Part shown: positions 1 to 10,050 of the stretch, piece by piece
How positions within the stretch are numbered: position 1 is the first letter of the stretch
Layout: each line of letters begins with the position of its first letter
Assembly: GCA_945865405.1 (NCBI GenBank)
Contig: CAMBDS010000002.1
Span: 128,368-192,367 of the forward strand
DNA length: 64,000 nt
Direction of reading: 5' to 3'
Source: Caldithrix abyssi DSM 13497
Lineage (GTDB): Bacteria; Electryoneota; AABM5-125-24; Hatepunaeales; Hatepunaeaceae
Program-made: the position numbers and the translations under genes
The notes under the pieces: generated by a model
Databases searched by the model: none
Told to the model about the DNA's origin: nothing
What the model saw: the letters and a program-made list of their open reading frames with translations, nothing else

Positions 1-3000
1 GCAATTCTCGACGCAGACGGCATAGCCCGCGCCAGTTTCACAGCAGACGATGAGGTCGGGAGCGCCGTTGTAACAGCGCGTTACGGATCATCTCACCGCT
101 CCGAAGTGACGTTGGAGTTGCTACCAATCATCGGCTTTCTGACCTTGCAGACAGATCGACCTTCAATCCGGTCAGGCGGGATCGACTCAGCTCGTGTAAC
201 AGCCCAACTTCTTGATCCGCTTGGCAACTCTGCACCCAACATCGCAATTCTTTTCAGATCGGATCATCGTCCTGGCGTAGTCGTTCGCAGGTTTACCGAT
301 GATGATGGCTTGGCAACCTTCACCGTCGAATCACCGGCTTTTGAGTTGGACAGCGCATTCCGGGTGACAGCTACTGCCGGAGAGATTTCGGAAGTGCTGC
401 GAATTGGCGTCCGCTCCATAACCAGGATCGTAACAGCTGAACCTGATAGCCTTTCAAGTGGTAGCACCCGCCCGGTGACTGTCACTTATCAGTCATTCGA
501 ATCCGGCACGCGACGACCAGTTGTAGGCGATACAGTCTGGTTCTCTGCTGTCGGAGGTGTCGTCCAGCCCTTTGCAGTCCTTAACGCTGAAGGAGTCGCA
601 CAAACGTCGTTCCGTGTCGGCCGCGATCCAGGGACTGCCGCCGCAATCGGTCAGCTTGGTGCTCTAAAACCCGACACAACGCTGTTAGAGTTGGTTGAGC
701 CGGTCAACAACGTGGCAACTCGCGTCGGAAGACGCTCCATCCTTGCCAACGGCATTGATACAACGATGGTGACAGCTCTGGTAACCAATATTCTTGGCCA
801 ACCAGCTCCGCTGGTCTGGGTCAGTTTCAGGGCCAACTCAGGAACCCTCACACCCGAAGCGGTTCTGACCGATACACTGGGCATTGCAAAAGTGCAATTC
901 CAATCTTCAGCTGGCAGCATCGATCGCCAAGCCGAGATCATGGTTACTGCCTATCAAGAAGCTGTTGTGCAGGAAAATCCTATAGAGGTTACTTCACCGA
1001 AAGCTGCAAAGCCGCGTTCGTTCCGCTCCTTCCGTGGGATTCCGGCATTGGCAGATGAGCCAAATCGAGACGCTTCCGACGGATCGACCTCTCTCCCGGC
1101 TATTGCACCAAACCAGAGTAACAGACTTAGCTCATTTTCGACTCCCTCGCCACTACTCCCTGAATTTCCGCGTATCGCCGATGTCTTTGACACAATAACA
1201 GTCGAAACACGGGGCGTCAATTTATCCCTGAGAGTATCGGTAAATTCGATACGCGCCGACGGCAGAAGCCGTGCAGGGATCGACATTCAGCTTACCGAAT
1301 CGACGACCGGATCAGCGATTGCAGGTGCCAGACTGAGAATCGGCGCCACACGTGGCGCTATCGCCGCCGAAGGAATCACCAGAAACGACGGCACATACAC
1401 CGACAGCTTGACGGTGGGGGTTGTTCCGGGACTCAGTGTTGTTCGGGCTACATACGGCGAGCAACTACTTGCAATCGACACGCTCCTATTCACCCCCGAT
1501 CCAGCAAGACAAAACCTGATCTTTCAGCTCGACCCAGCTGAGGCTATCGCCGGGTCGGAACAGCGTACCCGTTTGATCAGCAGGGTAATCGATGGCGACG
1601 GAGTGCCCTCGCCTGAAATAGGTGTCGTTTTTACCCTTGAGGGGGCACTCTGGGTACTGGTAGATCCTTCTGAAAATCGCGAGATCACGCGCTACGAAAA
1701 TACTTTCCGCGTCAATGACCGCGAGGGTATCACATCGATCCGGCTACTGATGCAGTTGCGAGGCGTCGAGAGCGCCCAAACACAGATTTTCCTTAACCGA
1801 ACTTTACTCGACCGGGTCGCTCTTCCAGAAGGCGACCTGTGGGGTGATTACACCCTCTCTCTACCAATTGATAGGCTTCTTGATGGCGTCAATCGTTTCG
1901 AGATCGTCGGCGGCAATATCGGCGGCGTCCCAGATCGCTTCTCGGTTGCCGGAGTCAGGCTCGGGCTGATGGGTAGCCACGTTCTGGGTGAGGGCTTAAC
2001 CGATGCAAACGGATTAGTTGAAGAAGAATGGACTGTCGGACCTGTAGCAGGGACGGTTACATTCAAAGCGGCGCTTGCGGATGCTCCTGCTCGTTCCGTT
2101 CAGCGCAACCTCAGGCTCGATCCGGGTGACCCCGATCAGATTCGATTATCAACGGCAGCTGACACTCTTTTGGCAAACGGTGCTGAGGAATCTGCACTGC
2201 TTGCACTCGTCACCGATGCCAACGGCAACCCGGCAACGAGTGGCATTCGAATCGCCTTCGCCACCGAAAACGGACGGATTCGCCCGGCAGAGGCACAAAC
2301 ATTGGGCGATGGAACCGCTTCGGCAATCTACACAAGTTCGGCGTCAGATCGCGACGTTGTCGCTGAAGTAACGGGCAGTGGCGGAGGAGCAGATGGTTCG
2401 TGGGAACTCCTTTTGCGTGGAGCCCGATTGCGGTTGACAGTTCCAGATGCCAGGATGCTCGCCGACGGCAACTCGGAAATGGAGATCCGGGCAAGGCTTT
2501 CTACTGCCGATGGAGCTGCCGTTAGTGGCCGCCGGATCGATTTTATCACGACTCGTGGCTCAATTACCCCATCCGCCCAGACTGGCGCAGACGGAGTTGC
2601 AATTGCTGTTCTTACTGCGGCTGATGTCGCTGACACAGCCGGGATAACTGCCACATTTGGCCCCGAGATCTCTGATTCAGCTACCGTTATTTTCGCATCT
2701 TTGATCGATAATATCGATCTCACCTCCGACTTGGCGTCCATCCGCGCTGATGGTCTTGACAGCACACTCTTTACAGTAACCGCGACAGATGGCCTCGGAC
2801 GGGGAGCCTCTGGGGTTCGAATCGACCTGACGGTTGATAGCGGCAGGCTTTCTCCTCGACGCGTCATAACGGATGGTAACGGGGTTGCAACTGCCAAAGT
2901 CTTCGGAACTGCAATCACGGAAGACGACTCGCTCCGGCTAATCGCTACCACCTCAGGCGGAACGAACCGCGACACCCTCTACATCGGCCTGCGAGGCGTC

Positions 3001-6000
3001 ACTCTGACTGTTCGATCCGAACGAGACAGCCTCGCCGCAAATGGAATAGCAACCGCGAGAGTTTCAGCTCGCGCCGTCGAAACATCAAGCGGAAATGCCG
3101 TTTCAGAAGGTAGAGTCAGCTTCTCAACTGATCTTGGCGGGATCACCTCAGCGGCTAATCTTGATGACAATGGCGTCGCCATTGCGACTTACACGGCCTC
3201 ACCGACCATTGGTCTTGCGGCTGTCAGGGCGGCTTTTGGCAACACGCTTACAGCTTCGGACACAATTGTCCTTGTCGATAGAGTCGCTGCCCTCGATTTT
3301 TCTGCTACTCCCCAATTAATTCTCGCAAACGGATCAGAGACATCAACGCTAATCGTCAGGGTGACTGACTCGTGGGGCGAGGGAGCACCTCAGGAACAGG
3401 TTACCATCAATTTTGAAGGCTCGGGAAGCGTTTCGCCCAACATGGGAACCACTAATGCCGACGGCGAATTCCGAGCCGAAGCACGAGGTACTGCCTCGAC
3501 TGCCGACGGGCGGCTTTTGGTGACTGCATCAATTCGTGGTGGAAGATTCACCGAGACCTTGCCTATTGAACTGCGTGGCGTGACATTGGAGCTTACAGCA
3601 AACCCGATCCTGATCGCTGGAGACGGCCGGTCGGTCTCAACCATGACCGCTCTCCTCCGCGAAACTTCTACCGGTCACCCGGTTACGGACGATACTGTCC
3701 GCTTCAGGACGAGTTCCGGCACCATAACACCTTTCGCCATCACTGATCAAAATGGCGAAGCTGTTGCAAGCCTGCGGAGTGAGGCACGGCCAGCGATAGC
3801 GACAATCATCGCCGAATACGCCAATCGCCATGCAGACACCGTTCAGGTAGCCTTTGCGGGACGGTACTCCTACCTCGATCTCAGGCTTGAACGTGCGAGC
3901 CTTCTGGCGGATGGAATCGATTCTACCGTAGCAACAGCAACACTCCTGGACACTTTGCGTCGTCCTGTACTCGGAACCGCAATATATTTTTCACTCCTCG
4001 ATACGTTAGGGGGAATATCTACTGACAGCGCCATAACAGATGATGATGGTACCTCTGAGATTATCTGTCGTGGCAGTGCCTCAGTTAATGACGTTAGTGG
4101 AAGATTACGAGCCAGCGCCGGAGCACTTGCCGATACAGTCACTTTCGCCTTACGAGGCGTGACGATGACTCTCTCAGCAGATCAAGACACCATTCCGGCA
4201 AATGGCGTGGCTCTTTCCCGATTAACTGCGCAGGTTCATGAGACAACCCGGGGAAATCCGGTAGTCAATCGCCCGGTCACTTTCCGGACTGATGCCGGGG
4301 TAATCGCTGCTCAAAATGATCTTGATCAGAACGGTGAAACGTCCGTCACTCTTCGCGCTGCAGCCCAACCTGGTTCGGCGATAGTGACTGCAGGTTTTGG
4401 GCGCGGCTTGATAGCCCAACGACGGGTGGTATTTACCCCGACTGTCGGGAGTCTTTCCCTTTCAATCGGCAGGGCGCGTATTTTGGGCGATGGCGTAGAT
4501 ACAACTCTGATTCGAGCCCGACTGCTGGACGGGATCAACAACCCCTCCCCGAATGTCAGAATTACCTTCGAGGCTCCTGCCGGCGGTGAAATATCGCCAT
4601 CACAAGTTGTTACCGACGACAACGGCATCGCAGTAGCCACCTACCGTTCCTTTGCCACCACAGTCGATTCAGTGTTACAACTCGAAGGAGTTGCAACTGG
4701 TGGGGCGGCGGCTCAGGTAGCTCTGAGAGTAGTCGGACTGACCATGCAATTAACTGCAGACCCCGACCATCTCAGCGCTAATGGCAGGGCTACCTCCGAT
4801 ATTTCCGCGACGTTGTTCGAAACCGTTCGCCATACGCCACTGGTTGGCAGTCGAATCGCCTTCAGCTCGGATCGTGGTCGCGTGTCTGAATCTGCTGTGA
4901 CAAACGACCAAGGTATCGCCATCGCTACATTTACGGCTCCAAGCGTCGTCGGAAATGCGACAATAATTGCTGAGTTTGGGGATACCCTCTCAACCACGCT
5001 ATCAATCCCATGCCTCGCCTCTGTTCCCCAGACCGCTGAACTTTCGATTGATCCTACCTCACTCTCCATCTCCGGAGTCGGACGTGACGAGAACGCGCTC
5101 CTGACAGTAATCATCAGGGATGCAACGGGGCAAATAGTCGCCGATAACAACGAGATTGTTCTAAGAACTTCACCTCGAGGCGGTGCTCTTTTCGAAAATG
5201 ACCTCGAAACAATTGCCTTACGAACCTCAGAAGGTACGGTTGAAGCAAATGTGCGCGCCGGAGAAACTCCCGGCACAGTCAGGTTCCAGGTCTATCATCA
5301 AGGAACTCTAATAGCCACTGGTGGCGACCTTACCATCCGGTCTGGGCCTCCAGCCCGTATTAGAGTCAGACCTGACCTCTCAACGATTCATTTTCCAGCA
5401 GGAGGTTTCACCGCATTCCCGGTGTCCGCAACAGTCAGCGACAGATTTGGCAATCCAGTCGAGGACGGAACTCTCGTCCGGTTCAGCCTCACTCCCGATA
5501 CCATCGCCAGCATCTCCGCTGAAGGCAGAACCGCTGGTGGGATAGTATCAACCCCTCTTAACCCGATCAATTATCCCGTCGGCGTCTGGTTGACATACGG
5601 GAATGACGTTGCTGGCGAAGAGGTTTACATACGCGCAATTTCCGGTGATAACATCAGAGATTCTGCTCGAGTCATTCTCCCCGGCGCGTTGGAAGGTGGC
5701 GAACCTGTTCGACTGGAAGCTGGCTATGACTCGCTCTCACTTGAAGCAAACGGCCAATCAACATCGTTACTGACCATCAACCTGATCGACGATGAAGCCC
5801 GACCTGTTGCAGATATGACGGAAGTTACCCTTACTTCAACTCTTGGAATAATCCAATCACCGCGCTACACTGCCGGTGGAGTAGCGACCGCTACATTACG
5901 GGCAGGTAGAGCCACTGGCATCGATACCGTCACTATCCGGTCTGGTGACATCACAGATATGATCACGATGAGGTTTCGTCCGGGAGCACCGGAGCGATTG

Positions 6001-8850
6001 ACTATCGTAGCTACGCGAGACCACCTTCGGGCAGACAGCAGCGACAACACGACAATTTCTGCAACGGTTCTCGACAGGTTCGATAACCCGATTCAGCCGG
6101 GAACTCAGGTTCTCTTCACCACCACACTCGGATCCATCGAGGCAGATGCTGCGACAAACGAAAATGGACTGACAAGAGTACTACTGACCTCAGGCAACCA
6201 GGCTGGTACGGCAATCGTCAGGGCAGTAGCCGGTGATGCAGATGCCGTCACCAATGTCGTTTTTGAGTCTGGTGACGCAACAAACGTCATTTACATCTCT
6301 TCTGACCGTCAATCTATCGGAATTCGAGGCTCTGGTCAATCGGAAACTGCAACTCTTCGATTTCAGGTACGCGATGACCGGGGAGTGGCTATTGATTCCC
6401 TACATAAAGCCTACGTCAGATTTACGCTAAACGGCCCGGCTCGTGTGGTAGATCCCGATTCTTCATCGGCAGATTCTGTTGCGACTTTGTTACCTGACTC
6501 TGTACTGACCGATGCGCTTGGTCAAGCTTCCGTCACGCTTCATTCGGGATATTTTTCCGGTGCCGTCGAAGTGACCGGCAGAGTCGGCAACGGTGTCGCC
6601 GGACGGGCGATCGCCGTTGCCATCACTGGAGGTCCCCCCGATGCTGCTCACTTTGCAATCACGTCGGTACGCTGCGTCACAACTGGTATCGACGGGACAC
6701 CGACCGACACCACAACCCTCAATGTCACGCTTGGTGATAGATTCTCGAATCCCGTCACTCCCGGTACAGTTGTCAGATTCCGCTCTACAGGCGGCGTCAT
6801 CGAGGGATCGGCTGTCACAGATACCCTTGGACTTGCGCAAGCCCTTCTGATCACGACACGACCCTGGCCCGAAGGCGGTGTAGACACCATAGTCGCTCAG
6901 ACGGTAGATTACCAAAATAGGGAGATTCTCGCTACCACGACACTCCTTGTTACAGGCCCTACCGCCGCCCAATTTGACACAACGGATGGCTGGGTGATCC
7001 CATTTGGTGGTTACAGAGACTTTACCCTGACCGTTGCCGATCGGTACTTGCATTCACTTTCCGCCGGTACTGAAGTCACTATAGTAGCGACGGCGTTCGA
7101 TGTGCGAGGTAATCCGTTGGCCGGTATCGTTCTGACAGGCCCTGGTACGGTCGATCCGATTATTTTGGCAGAGTGTGACCTTCAGACCGAATTCAGCGTT
7201 CGATTATTCAATTACATCAGCGGTCTGGAAAACATCGACCTCACCGTAAGCGCAACGATTACCTCCCCGAATGGCAACAGGGAAGTCACTACTCGAGGAG
7301 ATGGTGCAGCTCAAGTTCTCTCTACCGAGTCGTGTAGAGTTGTTATCTCCCCCCCAGAAAATGTCGCTGATGGTGCTGATGCCTGCCTGATGAGATTGAC
7401 TCTTTACGATACACTCGGTATCGCAATCCAAAACGTCCCGCCCGACAATATCGCCATCAGTGGCGTCGGAGGTGACGTGGTCGTCACTCCACCTGCCAAT
7501 GTAACCGATCAGTTCGGGCGCACTACGGCCTCTCTAATTGGAAGACAGGTAGGAAACGCTCGTATCGAAACACGGATCAACGGTCAACTAATCGACGACC
7601 AACCGATCCTCGCACTGGTTGCCGGTGTGCCAGCAGTATTGAGTGCACAATTGCTTAACCGACGATTGGAAGTTGGAGGTGATACTACCACTGTCATCAT
7701 CGACGTTTCCGATGCCAACGGCAATCCGGCAGCAGACGGAACATCTGTCACATTTGAGGTTGACGATGGCACACTCTCGCCAGCATCGACGACGACCGTA
7801 AATGGTCGGGCGACAAGCGTCCTCTCGAGCGGCATCACCGCCGGCACCGTAGAGATAACTGTCCGGGCTTCAAGACGTGGCGTAATTATCACCGGAGTTA
7901 TCTCCAACGTTCAATATACAGCAGGGCCTCCATCGGAAGTGATGGTCACCGCACCGACATTCTCAGTTTTGGTCGGATCGCAATCAACTATAACGATCTC
8001 GGCTATCGATGAATTTGGTAATGCAGTACCGGGCGGAGTTTCTTTCGACCTTGCCATAGTACCAGAAGGTAATGGACAAATCGCTCCTGCATCTGTCAAT
8101 ACGGACACATTGGGAGTCGCGACTGCAACCTTTACTTCCGGAACCGTTGCTGGTGCACAAGCCAGAATTACTGCAACCTCAGGTGATGTCTCTGGTCAAT
8201 CATCTCAATTCACCTTCAATCCAGGAACACCCGGTAGATTGACGCTGGAGGCAAATCCTGAGTCTCAAGAGGTTGGCGGGGATATCGATCTTATTGTGAC
8301 TGTGGAAGATTCGTACGGAAACCCTGTCAGCGACACCACCCGGGTCGTATTCACACAAGACCCCGCCGGTGGCGTGCTAAGTCCATCCGCTATTCGAACT
8401 TCGGGAGGTGTTGCCAGAAGCGTACTGACAGGTGTGACTGAAGCAGGAGATGTCGAAGTCCTTGCCGTCTCGTCAGATGTTTCTGCCTCGGCTTTGGTCA
8501 CCTTTACCGTTGGTCCATTGGATGAAGTCGCTGTCAGCTCCCAGCCATCAGTCGTGCTTGTCGGAACATCGTCAACGATCACAGCGACGGCATCCGACCA
8601 ATTTGGCAACCCGATCTCCGGGTTAAACCTCAATTTCCAAATCACCACCAACCCAGGTGGCAATTGTGTCTTGCAGAATGCTGAACGAAGAACCGCAGGC
8701 GACGGAACCGCTTCTACAATCTTTACAGCAGGTCAAACTATTGGATCGGCTATCATTATTGTATATTCCGATAATAATGGAAACGACCAACTCGATGAAG
8801 AGGACGAAATTAACGGTTCAACATTCGTCGATATAGGGCAACAACAATGA
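1..8850 (+). CDS. Giant Ig-like (Big-1/invasin type) repeat surface protein, 5' end outside window
   Basis: The frame is open from base 1 and residues before the first in-window GTG (106) already fit the repeat, so the gene begins upstream. About 2,950 residues are visible, nearly all Ig-like domains of about 95-100 residues. Each has an ANG/ADG motif near its start, then a D-x-G-x-A turn, an FTA-like strand and a G-x-A-x-I/V-x-A strand, as in bacterial Ig-like domain 1 of invasin/intimin adhesins. Two regions break the pattern: a Ser/Pro-rich linker (about 985-1200) and a jelly-roll-like insert (about 1657-1965). The C-terminus carries an EF-hand-like acidic loop (8770-8805: D/N at positions 1, 3 and 5, Leu at 8, Asp at 12) and ends in GQQQ. 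No T9SS tail is present, so the export route is not visible. The next gene overlaps by ATGA, suggesting coupled synthesis with an outer-membrane partner. Likely a stalk or adhesin; binding target unknown. Confidence 0.85.
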   Translation, partial: AILDADGIARASFTADDEVGSAVVTARYGSSHRSEVTLELLPIIGFLTLQTDRPSIRSGGIDSARVTAQLLDPLGNSAPNIAILFRSDHRPGVVVRRFTDDDGLATFTVESPAFELDSAFRVTATAGEISEVLRIGVRSITRIVTAEPDSLSSGSTRPVTVTYQSFESGTRRPVVGDTVWFSAVGGVVQPFAVLNAEGVAQTSFRVGRDPGTAAAIGQLGALKPDTTLLELVEPVNNVATRVGRRSILANGIDTTMVTALVTNILGQPAPLVWVSFRANSGTLTPEAVLTDTLGIAKVQFQSSAGSIDRQAEIMVTAYQEAVVQENPIEVTSPKAAKPRSFRSFRGIPALADEPNRDASDGSTSLPAIAPNQSNRLSSFSTPSPLLPEFPRIADVFDTITVETRGVNLSLRVSVNSIRADGRSRAGIDIQLTESTTGSAIAGARLRIGATRGAIAAEGITRNDGTYTDSLTVGVVPGLSVVRATYGEQLLAIDTLLFTPDPARQNLIFQLDPAEAIAGSEQRTRLISRVIDGDGVPSPEIGVVFTLEGALWVLVDPSENREITRYENTFRVNDREGITSIRLLMQLRGVESAQTQIFLNRTLLDRVALPEGDLWGDYTLSLPIDRLLDGVNRFEIVGGNIGGVPDRFSVAGVRLGLMGSHVLGEGLTDANGLVEEEWTVGPVAGTVTFKAALADAPARSVQRNLRLDPGDPDQIRLSTAADTLLANGAEESALLALVTDANGNPATSGIRIAFATENGRIRPAEAQTLGDGTASAIYTSSASDRDVVAEVTGSGGGADGSWELLLRGARLRLTVPDARMLADGNSEMEIRARLSTADGAAVSGRRIDFITTRGSITPSAQTGADGVAIAVLTAADVADTAGITATFGPEISDSATVIFASLIDNIDLTSDLASIRADGLDSTLFTVTATDGLGRGASGVRIDLTVDSGRLSPRRVITDGNGVATAKVFGTAITEDDSLRLIATTSGGTNRDTLYIGLRGVTLTVRSERDSLAANGIATARVSARAVETSSGNAVSEGRVSFSTDLGGITSAANLDDNGVAIATYTASPTIGLAAVRAAFGNTLTASDTIVLVDRVAALDFSATPQLILANGSETSTLIVRVTDSWGEGAPQEQVTINFEGSGSVSPNMGTTNADGEFRAEARGTASTADGRLLVTASIRGGRFTETLPIELRGVTLELTANPILIAGDGRSVSTMTALLRETSTGHPVTDDTVRFRTSSGTITPFAITDQNGEAVASLRSEARPAIATIIAEYANRHADTVQVAFAGRYSYLDLRLERASLLADGIDSTVATATLLDTLRRPVLGTAIYFSLLDTLGGISTDSAITDDDGTSEIICRGSASVNDVSGRLRASAGALADTVTFALRGVTMTLSADQDTIPANGVALSRLTAQVHETTRGNPVVNRPVTFRTDAGVIAAQNDLDQNGETSVTLRAAAQPGSAIVTAGFGRGLIAQRRVVFTPTVGSLSLSIGRARILGDGVDTTLIRARLLDGINNPSPNVRITFEAPAGGEISPSQVVTDDNGIAVATYRSFATTVDSVLQLEGVATGGAAAQVALRVVGLTMQLTADPDHLSANGRATSDISATLFETVRHTPLVGSRIAFSSDRGRVSESAVTNDQGIAIATFTAPSVVGNATIIAEFGDTLSTTLSIPCLASVPQTAELSIDPTSLSISGVGRDENALLTVIIRDATGQIVADNNEIVLRTSPRGGALFENDLETIALRTSEGTVEANVRAGETPGTVRFQVYHQGTLIATGGDLTIRSGPPARIRVRPDLSTIHFPAGGFTAFPVSATVSDRFGNPVEDGTLVRFSLTPDTIASISAEGRTAGGIVSTPLNPINYPVGVWLTYGNDVAGEEVYIRAISGDNIRDSARVILPGALEGGEPVRLEAGYDSLSLEANGQSTSLLTINLIDDEARPVADMTEVTLTSTLGIIQSPRYTAGGVATATLRAGRATGIDTVTIRSGDITDMITMRFRPGAPERLTIVATRDHLRADSSDNTTISATVLDRFDNPIQPGTQVLFTTTLGSIEADAATNENGLTRVLLTSGNQAGTAIVRAVAGDADAVTNVVFESGDATNVIYISSDRQSIGIRGSGQSETATLRFQVRDDRGVAIDSLHKAYVRFTLNGPARVVDPDSSSADSVATLLPDSVLTDALGQASVTLHSGYFSGAVEVTGRVGNGVAGRAIAVAITGGPPDAAHFAITSVRCVTTGIDGTPTDTTTLNVTLGDRFSNPVTPGTVVRFRSTGGVIEGSAVTDTLGLAQALLITTRPWPEGGVDTIVAQTVDYQNREILATTTLLVTGPTAAQFDTTDGWVIPFGGYRDFTLTVADRYLHSLSAGTEVTIVATAFDVRGNPLAGIVLTGPGTVDPIILAECDLQTEFSVRLFNYISGLENIDLTVSATITSPNGNREVTTRGDGAAQVLSTESCRVVISPPENVADGADACLMRLTLYDTLGIAIQNVPPDNIAISGVGGDVVVTPPANVTDQFGRTTASLIGRQVGNARIETRINGQLIDDQPILALVAGVPAVLSAQLLNRRLEVGGDTTTVIIDVSDANGNPAADGTSVTFEVDDGTLSPASTTTVNGRATSVLSSGITAGTVEITVRASRRGVIITGVISNVQYTAGPPSEVMVTAPTFSVLVGSQSTITISAIDEFGNAVPGGVSFDLAIVPEGNGQIAPASVNTDTLGVATATFTSGTVAGAQARITATSGDVSGQSSQFTFNPGTPGRLTLEANPESQEVGGDIDLIVTVEDSYGNPVSDTTRVVFTQDPAGGVLSPSAIRTSGGVARSVLTGVTEAGDVEVLAVSSDVSASALVTFTVGPLDEVAVSSQPSVVLVGTSSTITATASDQFGNPISGLNLNFQITTNPGGNCVLQNAERRTAGDGTASTIFTAGQTIGSAIIIVYSDNNGNDQLDEEDEINGSTFVDIGQQQ
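2410..4740 (+). repeat. Two-domain (about 579 bp) super-repeat inside the giant Ig-like gene
   Basis: The junction motif LRGV(T/R)L-x-L recurs at about 2415, 2990, 3570, 4150 and 4727 (last copy degenerate, VVGLTMQL). The spacing is close to 578 bp, about 193 codons, or two Ig domains. Within each unit a GNPV-type domain alternates with a domain that has a GTAST/GSASV-like strand. An earlier copy of the motif (TRGVNLSL, about 1210) lies roughly two periods upstream. The array therefore seems to have grown by duplicating domain pairs, not single domains. Confidence 0.7.
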
Positions 8851-9821
8851 AGAAGCGATGCCCCGTAACCAACGGTAAATTCTATATAATTGGACACGGT
8901 ATTAGTCTTGGTGATCTCCCCATTTCACATGAAAGCATTAGAACCGGAGAGATGACTCACTCAGGCAACCGCTTTATTAGTCATGAGTATCAAATTGACA
9001 ATGTCGAAGTCATAAATCAGCCTACTGAACCAAACAAGAAAAGCGGTGGAAAGCTTCTCGATCCGTCGCGGGCTATCGAAATCTGGAAAGCCCTTACCGT
9101 ATGGATTTTCCTGGCTCTAATTTGGCCTGATATTTCTCAAAGTCAATCTTTGTCTTTGGATGTCTCCGCACCCTTCTCGCTTGCCCCGGCTGGTCATTTT
9201 GGCGGAGCGGTTGTTCCTGAATTCGACAGAAGAACCTTGAACGATCAGCTCGTCTATCAACGCCGTGCAACGCTTCGGATGGGATGGTCGGCATATGAAT
9301 TGATCTCATTTTGGGTAGAAGGTGGCCTCGCATCACTCCAATTATTCGAAGACGATCACCTGCTTCAAGGGGCTTACGGACCAGCCGCAGGTGTAGGGGG
9401 TAGTTACCTTTGGCATGAACCGGTATGGAATGGGTGGACGCCGTTTGGGTCTGCCCGAATGACCTACCTACAGTCAAAGCTATCCGACGATCAATTTTCA
9501 GGTAGCAGTGTCCGGTCCCGTAGAAGCCGATTTGAATGGATAGAATACTCAGGAGTTTTTGGCGGAGTTCGCCAGATGAATTGGGGCGATCTACAGGCAG
9601 GCCTCAGCTTCCGGGTCCTCGGTCAGGATGAGTACCGCACCTCTCGCACCGGTTCGAGCAGTCAGAAAACTCACACTACCTATTCAAGCGGATTCCAGCC
9701 GGGTTTGGCCGTAGGGGGGAACATTACACTATCTCGTCGAATGACCCTCTGGTTAATGGCAGAAATTTCGGTAAGCTACCAAAAAATAACAATTTCGTTC
9801 GGCCAATGGGGAGCACCGTAG
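8847..9821 (+). CDS. Predicted outer-membrane beta-barrel partner of the giant Ig-like protein
   Basis: The ATG overlaps the stop of the giant gene (ATGA), a strong sign of translational coupling. The 324-residue protein has an unusually long polar N-terminus (about 80 residues) before a hydrophobic stretch (ALTVWIFLALIWP, then SQSQS) that looks like a signal peptide. Either the protein starts further downstream (an ATG at 8952 is possible) or it carries a long leader. The rest alternates aromatic and polar residues with Gly-rich turns, typical of a transmembrane beta-barrel, and ends in WGAP. No family was recognised. Its position suggests a role in anchoring or exporting the upstream stalk protein; this is inference. 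Confidence 0.6.
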   Translation: MKKRCPVTNGKFYIIGHGISLGDLPISHESIRTGEMTHSGNRFISHEYQIDNVEVINQPTEPNKKSGGKLLDPSRAIEIWKALTVWIFLALIWPDISQSQSLSLDVSAPFSLAPAGHFGGAVVPEFDRRTLNDQLVYQRRATLRMGWSAYELISFWVEGGLASLQLFEDDHLLQGAYGPAAGVGGSYLWHEPVWNGWTPFGSARMTYLQSKLSDDQFSGSSVRSRRSRFEWIEYSGVFGGVRQMNWGDLQAGLSFRVLGQDEYRTSRTGSSSQKTHTTYSSGFQPGLAVGGNITLSRRMTLWLMAEISVSYQKITISFGQWGAP

Positions 9822-10050
9822 AATTTCATTCTTTCGACTTGGGACGAGTGACGCCAATAACACAGAAATGACTAAAGAGTTCTAGTATTTGTTTCCAACT
9901 TTGACTTTTAATACCTATAATATGTTACCCTCATTCCTGTTTAACTTTTAAGAAAACTAACCGGCGAGCGAACCGATTACGACGACAGCATCTCATTCTA
10001 TTGGCGGAAATCAGGACGAAACACGAGACATCGACCGGTTCCTGTTTAAA

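Noticed and set aside
2328-2975. A 215-codon minus-strand frame within the giant Ig-like gene
   Set aside because: Low-complexity Ser/Val/Arg-rich translation that mirrors the Ig repeat codons; no ribosome site or domain.
6490-7053. Minus-strand 187-codon frame within the giant gene
   Set aside because: Antisense shadow with Cys/Gly/Arg-rich translation and no recognisable features.
9901-9921. A sigma-70 promoter (TTGACT ... TATAAT) before the pilT-like gene
   Set aside because: The TATAAT is perfect, but the gap to TTGACT is only 9 bases instead of about 17, and FCB bacteria often use other promoter patterns. A real promoter may be here but cannot be called.
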